This document shows positions 55,814 through 64,000 of a DNA stretch of 64,000 nt, piece after piece (positions within the stretch are counted from its first letter, which is position 1; each line of letters starts with the position of its first letter). The stretch is taken from positions 996,501-1,060,500 of the forward strand of contig NZ_VHJK01000001.1 of NCBI RefSeq assembly GCF_007004095.1, written 5' to 3'. The notes under the pieces are model-generated. The model did no database searches, was not told where the DNA came from, and worked only from the letters and a program-made list of their open reading frames with translations. This DNA comes from Erythrobacter insulae (lineage in GTDB: Bacteria; Pseudomonadota; Alphaproteobacteria; Sphingomonadales; Sphingomonadaceae). A program made the translations under genes and the position numbers.

Positions 55814-57120
55814 AGCGCCTTCTGACACTCGCAGCAAGCGCCATCGCGCTTTCCGCTTCGCCTCTTGCGGCGCAAGATGTCGTCATCACCAACGCCACCG
55901 TTGTTACAGGCGACGGCAGCGAACCGATCGAAAACGGCGTGGTCGTGGTTGAAAATGGCCGTGTCACCTATGCCGGTTCCACGGGCGGACGATCGTTCGC
56001 ATCGGACACGGTGGTGGATGCAAAAGGCGCTTGGGTAACACCCGGCATCTTCGCGACGGTCACCACGCTGGGTCTTGTCGATGTCGGCGCAGTGAGCGAA
56101 TCCAATGATAGCCGCGCTGGCGGCGCTCCGTTCAGCGCATCGCTTGACGTGGCACCGGCGGTGAACCCGAATTCGCAGAACATTCTGATCCACCGCGCTG
56201 CCGGGATTACCCGCGCTGCGACCACGACGCTTCCTGCCGCTTCGATTTTTGCCGGACAAGGCGCGATCATTGATCTGGATGCCGATGGCACCCCGATTGT
56301 AAAAGCGCGTGCATTCCAGATGGTCGATCTGGGAGAAGGTGGGGCGCGCCGCGCCGGCGGCAGCCGCGCTGCGACCTACACTTTGTTCCGCGCATCCTTA
56401 CGGGAGGCTCGGGCGCTTTCAGGCACCGGCACCCCGCAAACAACCGAGATCACGGTTGACGGCGAAGTGCTGCTCAACCGCTTTGATGCCGAGGCTCTGA
56501 AGCCGGTCATTGCTGGCACGCAGAAGCTGTTTGTCGCGGTTGAACGTGCCGCTGATATTCGCAGCGCCCTCGCGCTTAAATCCGAATTTCCCCGCCTCGA
56601 CATGGTGCTGGTCGGCGTCAGTGAAGGCTGGATGGTCGCGAATGAAATCGCCGCTGCGGGCGTGCCGGTTCTGGCCGATCCGCTCGATGCTCTGCCAACC
56701 GGTTTTGACCAGCTTGCATCCACGCAAAGCAATGTGGGTCGCATGAAAAGTGCAGGCGTGAAAGTCGGGCTGAATGCTGCTGGCATGGAAAACCCGCGCC
56801 GCCTTGCCCAGCAGGCTGGCAACCTTGTCGGCCTTGCAAAAATGCCGGGGGCCTCGGGCCTGACCTGGGCTGAGGCTTTCGCCTCGATCAGCTCAATCCC
56901 CGCCGAAATCAGCGGCATGGGCGGTATTGCCGGTGTGCTGAAACAAGGCGCATTGGGCGATGTGGTGATCTGGGATGGCGACCCGCTCGAAGTGACGACG
57001 GTGCCGACCAAGGTGTATATCGGCGGCGTCGAACAACCACTGGGCAGCCACCAAAGCCGCCTGAAAGACCGTTACCGCGATCTTGATGAAAGCGATCTGC
57101 CAAAGGCGTATGATTGGTGA
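55810..57120 (+). CDS. Amidohydrolase-like protein lacking metal ligands (probable pseudoenzyme)
   Basis: 436 aa, overlapping the previous gene as ATGA. Signal peptide to about residue 20 (SPLAAQ). Overall parallel to the preceding enzyme (VVDAKGAWVTPGIF vs VTPGIIDIHSHLG; LGDVVIWDGDPLEVTTVPTK). The HxH is replaced by ATVTTLG, the VHNH by FVAVERA, and the downstream His and Asp are also absent; only two His remain, neither at metal positions. Likely a non-catalytic partner of the first enzyme. Confidence 0.85.
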   Translation: MKRLLTLAASAIALSASPLAAQDVVITNATVVTGDGSEPIENGVVVVENGRVTYAGSTGGRSFASDTVVDAKGAWVTPGIFATVTTLGLVDVGAVSESNDSRAGGAPFSASLDVAPAVNPNSQNILIHRAAGITRAATTTLPAASIFAGQGAIIDLDADGTPIVKARAFQMVDLGEGGARRAGGSRAATYTLFRASLREARALSGTGTPQTTEITVDGEVLLNRFDAEALKPVIAGTQKLFVAVERAADIRSALALKSEFPRLDMVLVGVSEGWMVANEIAAAGVPVLADPLDALPTGFDQLASTQSNVGRMKSAGVKVGLNAAGMENPRRLAQQAGNLVGLAKMPGASGLTWAEAFASISSIPAEISGMGGIAGVLKQGALGDVVIWDGDPLEVTTVPTKVYIGGVEQPLGSHQSRLKDRYRDLDESDLPKAYDW

Positions 57121-57638
57121 TGCGGGGCCTGGCTTTTGCGGCTGTTACTGCGGCGCTGATGGCGGCCACGCCGCTGCTTGCCCAAGATGAAAGCGCCAAG
57201 GCGGCTGATCCGGCAGATGGCTCTGCCGAGCAAGCGAAGAATGATCTTGCGTGGCACTCTGCGCAGCAAACCTATCTGTTCGGCCTGACGGCGGCGGATG
57301 GGTGGCGCCAGATGAATGGCGGGCTTCGCTGGCGCTGGACCGAGTACAATGGCTCAGATGAAAGGCCGAGCGTCGCGGATGTCGTAACCGTCCATTACGA
57401 AGGCAAATTGATCGACGGAACCGTATTCGACAGCTCGTATCCGCGCGGCGAACCGGCAACGTTTCCGCTCGGCCGATTGATTCCGGGCTGGCAGATGGCA
57501 ATTCCGCAAATGGGTGTGGGAGAGACGATTGAAATCGCAGTCCCTGCCGATTTGGCCTATGGTCCTGTCGGAAGAGGTCCGATCCCCGGCAATGCCACGC
57601 TGGTTTTTAAAGTGGAGCTGATCGGGATCGCTGAATAG
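57120..57638 (+). CDS. FKBP-type peptidyl-prolyl isomerase, exported
   Basis: 172 aa. Signal peptide to about 22 (AATPLLAQ). FKBP domain at about 85-170 with VTVHYEGKLIDGTVFDSSY, FPLGRLIPGWQMAIPQMGVG and VFKVELIGI. Catalyses proline cis-trans isomerisation in the periplasm. Start ATG shares its A with the previous TGA. Confidence 0.92.
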   Translation: MRGLAFAAVTAALMAATPLLAQDESAKAADPADGSAEQAKNDLAWHSAQQTYLFGLTAADGWRQMNGGLRWRWTEYNGSDERPSVADVVTVHYEGKLIDGTVFDSSYPRGEPATFPLGRLIPGWQMAIPQMGVGETIEIAVPADLAYGPVGRGPIPGNATLVFKVELIGIAE

Positions 57639-57662
57639 CGCGCCATTGCGCGGGGGGATGAA

Positions 57663-58334
57663 ATGTCTGCATTGACCGAGCTTGTTGCTGCCAACATCGC
57701 GTTTGTCGGGACCCATTTCGCGATGTCGCACCCGCTTCGCGCTTCGCTCGTCAAAACGCTGGGCGATATCGGTTTTCAAATCGCCTATTCCGTGGTGAGT
57801 TTCGCGGCGCTCGCCTGGGTCTATTTTGCATTCAAAGACAGCCCGGCTGCGGATCTTTCCGGATCGGGCGATATTGGCTGGGCGATCGCCACCCTGCTGA
57901 CGCTGCCGGCGATGATCCTGTTTGCAGGGTCGGTCATCGGCAACCCGGCGCTGCCCACACCAAAAGCCGAGGAGCAGGCGCGCGCAGAGCCGAAAGGCGT
58001 GTTCAAGATTACGCGCCATCCGATGATGTGGGGTTTTGCGCTTTGGGCGGCATCACACATTGCCATCCATTACAGCTGGCGCACCACGATCACCGCGCTG
58101 GCAATGGGCGTGCTCGCATTGGTTGGTGCGCATCTGCAGGATCGCAAGAAACAGGCGCTGATGGGCGCAGCATGGCAAGAATGGGAAAGCAAGACGAGCT
58201 ATTGGCCGCGGTGGAGCGGACTGGCAGGCGCGGGCGCGCTGCCATGGACAGTAGGCCTCATCTTTTTTGTCTTTTTCAGCTGGCTGCACATGCCACTTGG
58301 CGGAATTCCAGCAGGGATCTGGCGCTGGTTCTAA
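57663..58334 (+). CDS. NnrU family membrane protein
   Basis: 223 aa. About five or six hydrophobic segments. ITRHPMMWGFALWAASHI near residue 115 and YPRWSGLAGAG-like text (YWPRWSG) fit NnrU, a protein originally linked to nitrite/nitric oxide reduction but also widespread outside denitrifiers. Its stop overlaps the next (minus-strand) stop as CTAA. Preceded by a strong GGGGGGATGAA site. Confidence 0.9.
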   Translation: MSALTELVAANIAFVGTHFAMSHPLRASLVKTLGDIGFQIAYSVVSFAALAWVYFAFKDSPAADLSGSGDIGWAIATLLTLPAMILFAGSVIGNPALPTPKAEEQARAEPKGVFKITRHPMMWGFALWAASHIAIHYSWRTTITALAMGVLALVGAHLQDRKKQALMGAAWQEWESKTSYWPRWSGLAGAGALPWTVGLIFFVFFSWLHMPLGGIPAGIWRWF

Positions 58335-59131
58335 GGCGTCAGACCGAGTTGCTGCGATATCCAGTCGCGCCGCCCTTCTTTGGAACGGGTGGTAAAGCTA
58401 AGCCCGTGGCCTGATCCTTCGTGAGATTGGAAATCGGCGCGCGGCGAAAGCTGTGACAAGGCGCGGCCATGTTCGTAGGGAACCACGCGGTCTGCGGTTC
58501 CGTGCTGGATCAGGATCGGCAGATTGAGCTGCGGTATCTTGGCGGCATTGTCATATTGTTCGCGAACCAGCAGCCGCGCAGGCAGCCACCAGAGATTGTC
58601 CTGCGCAGCATCGGGCAAAGACGTAAACGGCGCGATGAGGACAAGCGCAGCCGGATTATGACGAAGCGCCATTTCAGTCCCGACGCCCCCGCCAATCGAA
58701 TTTGCCACGATCACCAGCTGATTGGGCGCAACGTCATTCTTTTTAAGCCATGCAATCGCCGCATCGCCATCACGGTAAAACCCCGTTTCAGTTGGATCGC
58801 CGGGATTGCCGCCATAGCCGCGATACTCCACCATCAGAATGCCAAATCCGGTATCCGCAAAGACTGCGTTGGAGACACTGGCCGCCTCCAATGTCCCGGC
58901 ATTGCCATGGAAATACACAATCGTGGGCAATCCCTCGCGCGCTTCGCGGTAAAATGAACGGAGCGCCAATCCGTCTGACGTTGTCAGGGTAACATCCTGA
59001 TATCCGGGTGTGAGCGGCGCAGGGCTTTGCGGGGCCGGATAGATGAAATGCGATTGAAACGCCCAAAGGACCGCCAGCACAGTGATGTAAAACGTCGCCA
59101 CTGTGACAAGTGCAAAACGCAGCCAGATCAT
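58331..59131 (-). CDS. Alpha/beta hydrolase, membrane-anchored
   Basis: 266 aa. N-terminal TM segment (about 5-24). Nucleophile in ANSIGGGVG (near 145), HGTADRVVPYEHG with the late Asp, and a His near the C-terminus (SHEGSGHGLSF). Similar to BEM46/ABHD13 esterases. Substrate unknown. 12 nt after the enoyl-CoA hydratase stop. Confidence 0.9.
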   Translation of the reverse strand: MIWLRFALVTVATFYITVLAVLWAFQSHFIYPAPQSPAPLTPGYQDVTLTTSDGLALRSFYREAREGLPTIVYFHGNAGTLEAASVSNAVFADTGFGILMVEYRGYGGNPGDPTETGFYRDGDAAIAWLKKNDVAPNQLVIVANSIGGGVGTEMALRHNPAALVLIAPFTSLPDAAQDNLWWLPARLLVREQYDNAAKIPQLNLPILIQHGTADRVVPYEHGRALSQLSPRADFQSHEGSGHGLSFTTRSKEGRRDWISQQLGLTP

Positions 59132-59143
59132 GCTTTGCGCGCC

Positions 59144-59941
59144 CTATTGGCCTTTGAATTCGGCACTGCGCTTTTCGATCAGGGCCGCGACGCCCTCTGC
59201 GTGGTCTGCGGTATGATGCATCATCGCCTGAGTGTTCGCCGCCATTTCCAGCGCGGTATCATAATTGATCTGGCTGCCCTGGCGCAGCAGCATTTTGGAC
59301 TGGCGAAGCGAATGGGGCGGCATGGCGGCAATTTTTTGCGCCATCGCCTGCGCCTCTGCGATTAAATCATCGTGCGGCACCACGCGGCTGACCAGCCCCC
59401 ATTCGAGCGCTTGATCCGCGCCGATGACGTCACCGGTGTAAAACAATTCGGAAGCGCGGCTCATCCCGATAACACGCGGCAGGATCCATGTGCCGCCATC
59501 GCCGGGAATAATGCCGAGTTTCAGGAATGTGACGCCAAACTTGGCCTTTTCCGAAGCGATCCGGATATCGGCGAGACAGGCAACATCACAGCCCAGCCCG
59601 ATGGCCGGACCATTGACCGCCGCGATTACGGGGACGCGAATGGTGTGCAGCGCGCGCAGCATCATATGGATATTGTCGCGATAGCCATCGGAAATGGCAG
59701 GCGGCGTGCCACCAAATGTGCCGGTTTTGTCCCGCATCGCCTTGATATCGCCGCCCGCGCTGAATGCGCGGCCTGCCCCGGTCAGGATAACGCAGCGAGT
59801 GGCCATGTCGCGGTTGATGGCATCGCAAGCGGTGCGAAACGCGTCTCCATCACCGGGCGATCCCAAGGGGTTCATCGTTTCAGCGCGATCAAGGGTTAGC
59901 GTGGTGACAGGGCCGTCAGCGGTGATTTTGAGTAGAGTCAT
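59144..59941 (-). CDS. Enoyl-CoA hydratase/isomerase family (crotonase)
   Basis: 265 aa. Crotonase fold: AFSAGGDIKAMRDKTG, then AAVNGPAIGLGCDVACLADI with the oxyanion glycines, and GDGGTWILPRVIG. The second catalytic Glu of typical hydratases is replaced in the GDGG loop, so an isomerase or other crotonase reaction is equally possible. Family mostly adds water to enoyl-CoA in beta-oxidation. Confidence 0.92.
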   Translation of the reverse strand: MTLLKITADGPVTTLTLDRAETMNPLGSPGDGDAFRTACDAINRDMATRCVILTGAGRAFSAGGDIKAMRDKTGTFGGTPPAISDGYRDNIHMMLRALHTIRVPVIAAVNGPAIGLGCDVACLADIRIASEKAKFGVTFLKLGIIPGDGGTWILPRVIGMSRASELFYTGDVIGADQALEWGLVSRVVPHDDLIAEAQAMAQKIAAMPPHSLRQSKMLLRQGSQINYDTALEMAANTQAMMHHTADHAEGVAALIEKRSAEFKGQ

Positions 59942-59998
59942 TCAGGCTATCCCTGTTTGTCGTTTAAGCGCCAGCGTATTGAAGTTTCTAACCTGAGC

Positions 59999-60631
59999 TT
60001 ACGAAGATGGATAACCATAGCGCAATCCAGCAGTGACAGGTTTCCTGTCAATGAAATTACCCCAAATTGCCCATTCTGATTGGTCTGCCGCAATGCTGCC
60101 GTACACCCAGATGCCTCGAAGCTGTAGTTCAGCCGGAACCTCCAATGTAACGGGATTGAAGTGAGCAGCTTTGTTAAATTTGATTGCAACCACGAGGTCT
60201 TGAGAATCGACATATTTGGTCAGCATTTTCAGTACCCGCTCTATGCTGGCATTCGCATTAAGATGCGACGGAACGACCTCCTTAAGCTGTACCGGGCAGA
60301 ATTTCGGGAGTGATCCTGCGTCGGCTTCTTGTGAGCTAGCGACAAAGTCGTAATCTTGATCTTCGACCGTGGCAAAGCGAACTTCACAATTCATTAGCTC
60401 TGAAAGCCCTACACAAAAAAGCGCCGCGTCCCGCCTTTCACGCTCAGGTTTAAGGAGGTTCGTACGAAGGTTACGAACTTCGCAAGGGCTGTTGCCAAGT
60501 GCTAGGCTATTCTCTTCTTGAAACTTACGAAGCCTGGCAAGAAATCCACGGGGATCGCCGTACTTGAGTTTTGAAAATTCCCGTAACCTCAGTTTGTTAT
60601 GGCATTCATGGTACTCGCTGTCGTGCTTCAC
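59999..60631 (-). CDS. Orphan protein of unknown function, nuclease-like motif
   Basis: 210 aa from GTG immediately after the dxs stop. It has no recognised family. Local sequence is visibly less GC-rich than flanking genes and the codon choice is different (AAA, TTA, AGG), suggesting transfer. Residues 91-118 show DYDF followed by PVQLKEV, and later DLVVAIKF, resembling the D ... (E/Q)xK strand pair of PD-(D/E)XK nucleases. Function not asserted. It splits dxs from the crotonase gene. Confidence 0.65.
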   Translation of the reverse strand: MKHDSEYHECHNKLRLREFSKLKYGDPRGFLARLRKFQEENSLALGNSPCEVRNLRTNLLKPERERRDAALFCVGLSELMNCEVRFATVEDQDYDFVASSQEADAGSLPKFCPVQLKEVVPSHLNANASIERVLKMLTKYVDSQDLVVAIKFNKAAHFNPVTLEVPAELQLRGIWVYGSIAADQSEWAIWGNFIDRKPVTAGLRYGYPSS

Positions 60632-62557
60632 TCAAGCCCGCGCCTCTTCGCTTACGTTCGCGGAATTGTGTTTCAGCGCCTTAAGCACCGTTTCAACAAT
60701 CTGCGGCGCGTTCAGCCCTGCTTCGTCGTACTGCTTCATTGGATCGTCATGATCCTGAAAGGTATCGGGCAGACGCATCGTGCGGACTTTGAGGCCGTTA
60801 TCTGTCAGCCCTTCATCCGAAGCAAATGTCAAAACATGCGCGCCGAGGCCGCCGATTGCGCCCTCTTCCACGGTGATCACCACCTCATGCTCGCGCATCA
60901 GTTTGGCGATCAGATCTTCATCGAGCGGCTTGGCAAAGCGCATGTCGGCTACCGTTGTCGAAAGCCCCTTGGCCTCCAGCGTATCAGCGGCCTTCTTCGC
61001 CTCTTCCAGACGCGCGCCGAGGGACAGGATCGCAACCTTTGTGCCTTCGCGCACGATCCGGCCTTTACCGATTTCGAACTTTTCGAGCGTTTCCGGCATT
61101 GCAACGCCAGTCCCGTTGCCGCGCGGGTAACGGAAAGCGATCGGGCCTTCGTCATATTGGGCCGCAGTGTAGGTCATATGTGCCAGTTCGGCTTCGTCAG
61201 CGGCCGCCATCACTACCATATTCGGCAGGGTCGCCAGATAGGTGATGTCGAACGCGCCTGCATGGGTGCAGCCATCCGCACCGACTAGACCGGCACGGTC
61301 AATCGCAAACCGCACTGGCAGGTTCTGGATCGCGACATCATGGACCACCTGATCATAGGCGCGCTGAAGGAAGGTCGAATAAATCGCCGCAAAAGGACGC
61401 ATACCTTGCGCGGCAAGGCCAGCGGCAAAGGTGACGCCGTGTTGTTCGGCAATGCCGACATCAAAGCTGCGTTCGGGGTGCGCCTGCGCGAACCGGTCAA
61501 CTCCGGTACCCGAAGGCATCGCAGCGGTGATGGCGCAGATGCGGCTATCCGTTTCAGCGAGCTTGGCCAGAGTATCGCCAAACACGTTTTGATAGGCGGG
61601 CGGGCCAGCGGCGCTTTTCTTTTTCTCGCCTGTGACAACATCGAATTTCGGGACGCCGTGATATTTGTCGGCGCTTTCCTCAGCGAATTTGTAGCCTTTG
61701 CCTTTGGTCGTCACGACATGGATCAGGACAGGCCCCTCGGACGTGTCGCGCACATTTTCCAGCACTGGAATAAGGTGATCCAGATTGTGCCCGTCAATCG
61801 GGCCGACATAATAAAAGCCGAGCTCTTCAAACAGAGTTCCGCCGGTGACCATGCCGCGCGTATATTCTTCCGCCTTGCGGATGCCTTCGTGCATGCGGCG
61901 GCTCATTTTCTTGACCGCTTTCGATGCGAGGCTGCGCAGGCCGAGATACTCGCTGGAAGATACCATGCGCGCAAGATACGCCGATAGCCCGCCTACGGGC
62001 GGCGCAATCGACATGTCATTGTCATTGAGGATCACAACCAACCGGTTGCCCGCCTGCGCCGCGTTGTTCATCGCTTCGTAAGCCATGCCCGCGCTCATCG
62101 CGCCATCGCCGATCACGGCAATACCGCGGCCCGGTTTGTCATTCATCTTGTTCGCCATGGCAAAGCCAAGCGCGGCAGAAATCGAGGTAGAGGAGTGCGC
62201 GGCGCCGAACGGATCGTATTCGCTTTCGCTGCGCTTGGTAAAGCCGGACAGGCCGCCACCCTGGCGCAAGGTGCGGATGCGATCGCGCCGCCCGGTCAGG
62301 ATTTTGTGCGGGTAACACTGGTGGCCAACATCCCACACGAGTTTATCGTCGGGAGTGTTGAACACATAATGGATCGCCACGGTCAATTCGACCACGCCCA
62401 ACCCAGAGCCAAGATGGCCGCCAGACGTGCTGACAGCATCGATCATTTCAGTGCGAAGTTCGTCTGCGAGTTGACGCAGTTGCTCGGGCTTTAATTCACG
62501 GAGCTCATCCGGCGTCGGCACTTGATCGAGAAGCGGAGTTTTAGGCGATTCAGTCAT
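60632..62557 (-). CDS. dxs: 1-deoxy-D-xylulose-5-phosphate synthase
   Basis: 641 aa, usual size. Joins pyruvate and glyceraldehyde-3-phosphate with ThDP, the first step of the MEP isoprenoid pathway (also feeding carotenoids in these bacteria). Seen: [37 protein letters not shown], ThDP motif [17 protein letters not shown], and YPRGNGTG. Its stop is directly followed by the GTG of the orphan gene. Confidence 0.97.
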   Translation of the reverse strand: MTESPKTPLLDQVPTPDELRELKPEQLRQLADELRTEMIDAVSTSGGHLGSGLGVVELTVAIHYVFNTPDDKLVWDVGHQCYPHKILTGRRDRIRTLRQGGGLSGFTKRSESEYDPFGAAHSSTSISAALGFAMANKMNDKPGRGIAVIGDGAMSAGMAYEAMNNAAQAGNRLVVILNDNDMSIAPPVGGLSAYLARMVSSSEYLGLRSLASKAVKKMSRRMHEGIRKAEEYTRGMVTGGTLFEELGFYYVGPIDGHNLDHLIPVLENVRDTSEGPVLIHVVTTKGKGYKFAEESADKYHGVPKFDVVTGEKKKSAAGPPAYQNVFGDTLAKLAETDSRICAITAAMPSGTGVDRFAQAHPERSFDVGIAEQHGVTFAAGLAAQGMRPFAAIYSTFLQRAYDQVVHDVAIQNLPVRFAIDRAGLVGADGCTHAGAFDITYLATLPNMVVMAAADEAELAHMTYTAAQYDEGPIAFRYPRGNGTGVAMPETLEKFEIGKGRIVREGTKVAILSLGARLEEAKKAADTLEAKGLSTTVADMRFAKPLDEDLIAKLMREHEVVITVEEGAIGGLGAHVLTFASDEGLTDNGLKVRTMRLPDTFQDHDDPMKQYDEAGLNAPQIVETVLKALKHNSANVSEEARA

Positions 62558-62698
62558 AGAATTCGCCTTACACCCTCAAAACCGAACTGTCGATAAACGC
62601 TTTGTCGCCCGCAGAGAACGCCCTGCCGCCGAAGTGTCCATTTTTGACGAATTCCCTAGCGTCAACCGCGCGCGACAAACCGATTCTCGCACCTGCGC

Positions 62699-63160
62699 TT
62701 ATGCGCAAGCTTGGCACAGGCCGCGAATCTCGAGCACGGGACGTTCCGGTTTAAAGTTCTTGGCGGCGGCCAGAGAGCGTACCGTGCGGCTGACTTCCTC
62801 ATCATCAATATGCGTGGCGTCGCCGCATTCATCGCAGACCAGAAAGATGCAATCATGCTCGCAGCCCGGGTGGGTGTTGGCGAGATAAGCATTTGAACTT
62901 TCCACCCGCAGCGCCAGATTGTTGGTCACAAACAGGTCCAGAATTCGATAGACGCTGTTGGGCGCGACGCGTTTACCCCGAGCTGCAGAGAGATTGTCGG
63001 CAATGTCATAAGCGGAAACCGGGCGATCGTGCTTGGAAAGCTCGGAAAACACCGTTTCGCGCATCCCCGTCCATTGCTCGCCAGACGCGGTCAACGCATT
63101 GCGCGCCGCCTCGACAAGTGTTTCGCCGCTATGTTCGTGATGCGAATGATCGTGTGCCAT
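62699..63160 (-). CDS. zur: Fur family regulator, Zur-like
   Basis: 153 aa from MAHDHSHHEHSG. His-rich N-terminus, winged helix (YDIADNLSAARGKRVAPNSV), then CDECGD and terminal CQACA supplying structural zinc cysteines. HTHP-like AYLANTHPGCEHDC completes the metal region. Most similar to zinc-uptake regulators; a plain Fur role cannot be excluded. An ATG at 63196 is 36 nt upstream. 48 nt after msrA on the same strand. Confidence 0.85.
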   Translation of the reverse strand: MAHDHSHHEHSGETLVEAARNALTASGEQWTGMRETVFSELSKHDRPVSAYDIADNLSAARGKRVAPNSVYRILDLFVTNNLALRVESSNAYLANTHPGCEHDCIFLVCDECGDATHIDDEEVSRTVRSLAAAKNFKPERPVLEIRGLCQACA

Positions 63161-63208
63161 ATTCGCCAATATAGGCGCGGTTGCCCGTGTCGCCAAGGCG
63201 CGGCTGCG

Positions 63209-63895
63209 TCAGCTTGCGTCGCGCAGGAAATTGGCGCGGTAATCGCTTGGGAACATGACTTTTAACGCGCGCACTTTGGGCGCATCCCACCGCACGATAT
63301 AACCGTGGCTGGGGTTCTTCGCCATAAAGTCCTGATGGTATTGTTCTGCAGCGTAGAATTTGCGATGCTTTTCAATCCGCGTGACAATCGGGCTCTTCCA
63401 CACATTCGAAGCACCCATCTGCTTCAGATAAGCCTGCGCAACCGCGCGTTGTTCGGCGTTCATGGGCACAAGGGCGCTGCGATAATGCGCGCCGACATCG
63501 GGGCCCTGCCGGTTTTTCAACGTCGGGTCGGTAACGACGGAAAAGAATATCCGCAGCAGCTCATCATAACGGACTACGTAAGGATCATAGGTGATCATCA
63601 CCGCTTCGGCGTGGTTTGTGCCGCCTGTCACAATCCGATTGTAACTCGCGGTACCAGCAGCGCCGCCATGAAAGCCCGAAACCGCCGATTTCACGCCTTT
63701 GACATGGCTGAAGACCCCTTCGACACCCCAGAAACAGCCGCCGGCAAAGATTGCTGTTTTAAGGCCGGCGCCTTCTTTGGCGATCCGCTTTGGCGCGGGC
63801 GCATTGACGGGTTCTTCCAGTGCGAAGGCAGGCGAAGAGCAGGCCGACAGGCTGAGAGCAGCAGCGGCGAGCGAAAGGGCAAGAGCGCGTTTCAT
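63209..63895 (-). CDS. msrA: Exported peptide-methionine (S)-S-oxide reductase MsrA
   Basis: 228 aa. Reduces methionine-S-sulfoxide. The signal ends in lipobox LSAC (Cys19), so the enzyme should be a periplasmic-side lipoprotein. Catalytic motif AGGCFWGVEGVF (Cys54) is clear, with the TGGTNHAEAV and GPDVGAHYRSA regions. No other cysteine is present, so it is a 1-Cys form that lacks resolving cysteines. The ATG overlaps the preceding partial gene's stop (ATGA). Confidence 0.94.
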   Translation of the reverse strand: MKRALALSLAAAALSLSACSSPAFALEEPVNAPAPKRIAKEGAGLKTAIFAGGCFWGVEGVFSHVKGVKSAVSGFHGGAAGTASYNRIVTGGTNHAEAVMITYDPYVVRYDELLRIFFSVVTDPTLKNRQGPDVGAHYRSALVPMNAEQRAVAQAYLKQMGASNVWKSPIVTRIEKHRKFYAAEQYHQDFMAKNPSHGYIVRWDAPKVRALKVMFPSDYRANFLRDAS

Positions 63896-64000
63896 TCGGC
63901 AATACTCCAGAAATCATCCGAAGGTTGCGGAGCCTCCAACGGAGCAGCAGCCTGAGCCGGGGGAGCGATCTGATCCGACCATTGATCTATCGTCGCCGCT
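63892..64000 (-). CDS. C-terminal end of a gene cut by the window edge
   Basis: Partial; the last 35 codons read in frame into a TGA that overlaps the msrA start as ATGA. Text is Ala/Pro-rich (IAPPAQAAAPLEAPQPSDDF) and ends DDFWSIAE, so it is a linker-like C-terminus. The tight overlap suggests co-transcription with msrA. Family unknown. Confidence 0.6.
   Translation of the reverse strand, partial: AATIDQWSDQIAPPAQAAAPLEAPQPSDDFWSIAE

Noticed and set aside
54311-55837. 508-codon minus-strand frame opposite the intact amidohydrolase
   Set aside because: Overlaps a gene with complete catalytic motifs and shows no family features of its own.
59144-62557. Genomic island containing dxs and neighbours
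   Set aside because: Only the 59999-60631 gene has unusual composition; the flanking genes look native and no att sites, integrase or tRNA are nearby.

Overview
The window looks like chromosomal DNA of an alphaproteobacterium of the order Sphingomonadales, most likely the family Erythrobacteraceae. This is inferred from the gene content (large NAD-glutamate dehydrogenase, DUF3576 lipoprotein, DUF2805 protein, Tat-exported PhoD, CYP153-type P450, adjacent lptC-lptA) and from the fairly GC-rich coding sequence. Genes are tightly packed, with many 4-nt ATGA start/stop overlaps and three convergent pairs whose stop codons share 4 bp. I see no complete insertion sequence, prophage, CRISPR array or rRNA. 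One tRNA is present, tRNA-Leu(TAA).

Region by region: 0-7.4 kb is envelope and housekeeping: lptC-lptA, an undecaprenyl-phosphate sugar transferase, and the minus-strand block DUF3576 lipoprotein - leuS - lptE - holA. 7.4-12.9 kb holds an unrecognised exported protein behind two inverted repeats, an acetoacetyl-CoA reductase, a Rid protein, two small DNA-binding-like proteins, murA and galU. 12.9-15.4 kb is a flotillin/OB-fold membrane pair. 15.5-18.4 kb is a P450 plus acyl-CoA synthetase operon. 18.5-29.3 kb holds an M23 peptidase, DUF455 ferritin-like protein, peroxiredoxin, glnE, an M28 lipoprotein peptidase, agmatine deiminase, a TauE/SafE permease and thrS.

29.5-31.4 kb is the most cassette-like part: a long near-perfect inverted repeat in front of five tiny or overlapping genes (two miniature membrane proteins, two related multi-TM proteins, one Xre-type regulator), facing a small helix-turn-helix gene in opposite orientation. 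31.7-49.5 kb returns to metabolism: PhoD, hydrolase, TPR protein, LLM oxidoreductase, NAD-GDH, ferredoxin reductase-like flavoprotein, CoA transferase, queG, an ABC exporter, CYP153, an exported MsrB and a double PilZ protein. 49.7-58.3 kb holds the tRNA, a CPA2 antiporter, ihfB, a GntR regulator divergent from a peptide transporter, and an operon with two amidohydrolases, the second of which has lost the metal-binding residues. 58.3-64 kb is a minus-strand run (msrA, a Zur-like regulator, dxs, an atypical orphan gene with a nuclease-like motif, enoyl-CoA hydratase, hydrolase) and the end of one further gene cut by the window edge.

Functional threads: envelope assembly (Lpt parts, MurA, GalU, sugar transferase, M23 peptidase); nitrogen and amino acid use (GlnE, NAD-GDH, agmatine deiminase, peptide transporter with peptidases and amidohydrolases); oxidative repair outside the cytoplasm (MsrA and MsrB both with export signals); and hydrocarbon or fatty-acid type oxidation (two P450s, acyl-CoA synthetase, CoA transferase, enoyl-CoA hydratase). 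The best candidates for something undescribed are the 29.5-31.2 kb cassette with its operator-like repeat, the metal-less amidohydrolase partner, and the orphan gene after dxs. All functions rest on motif recognition by eye; no database search was run.
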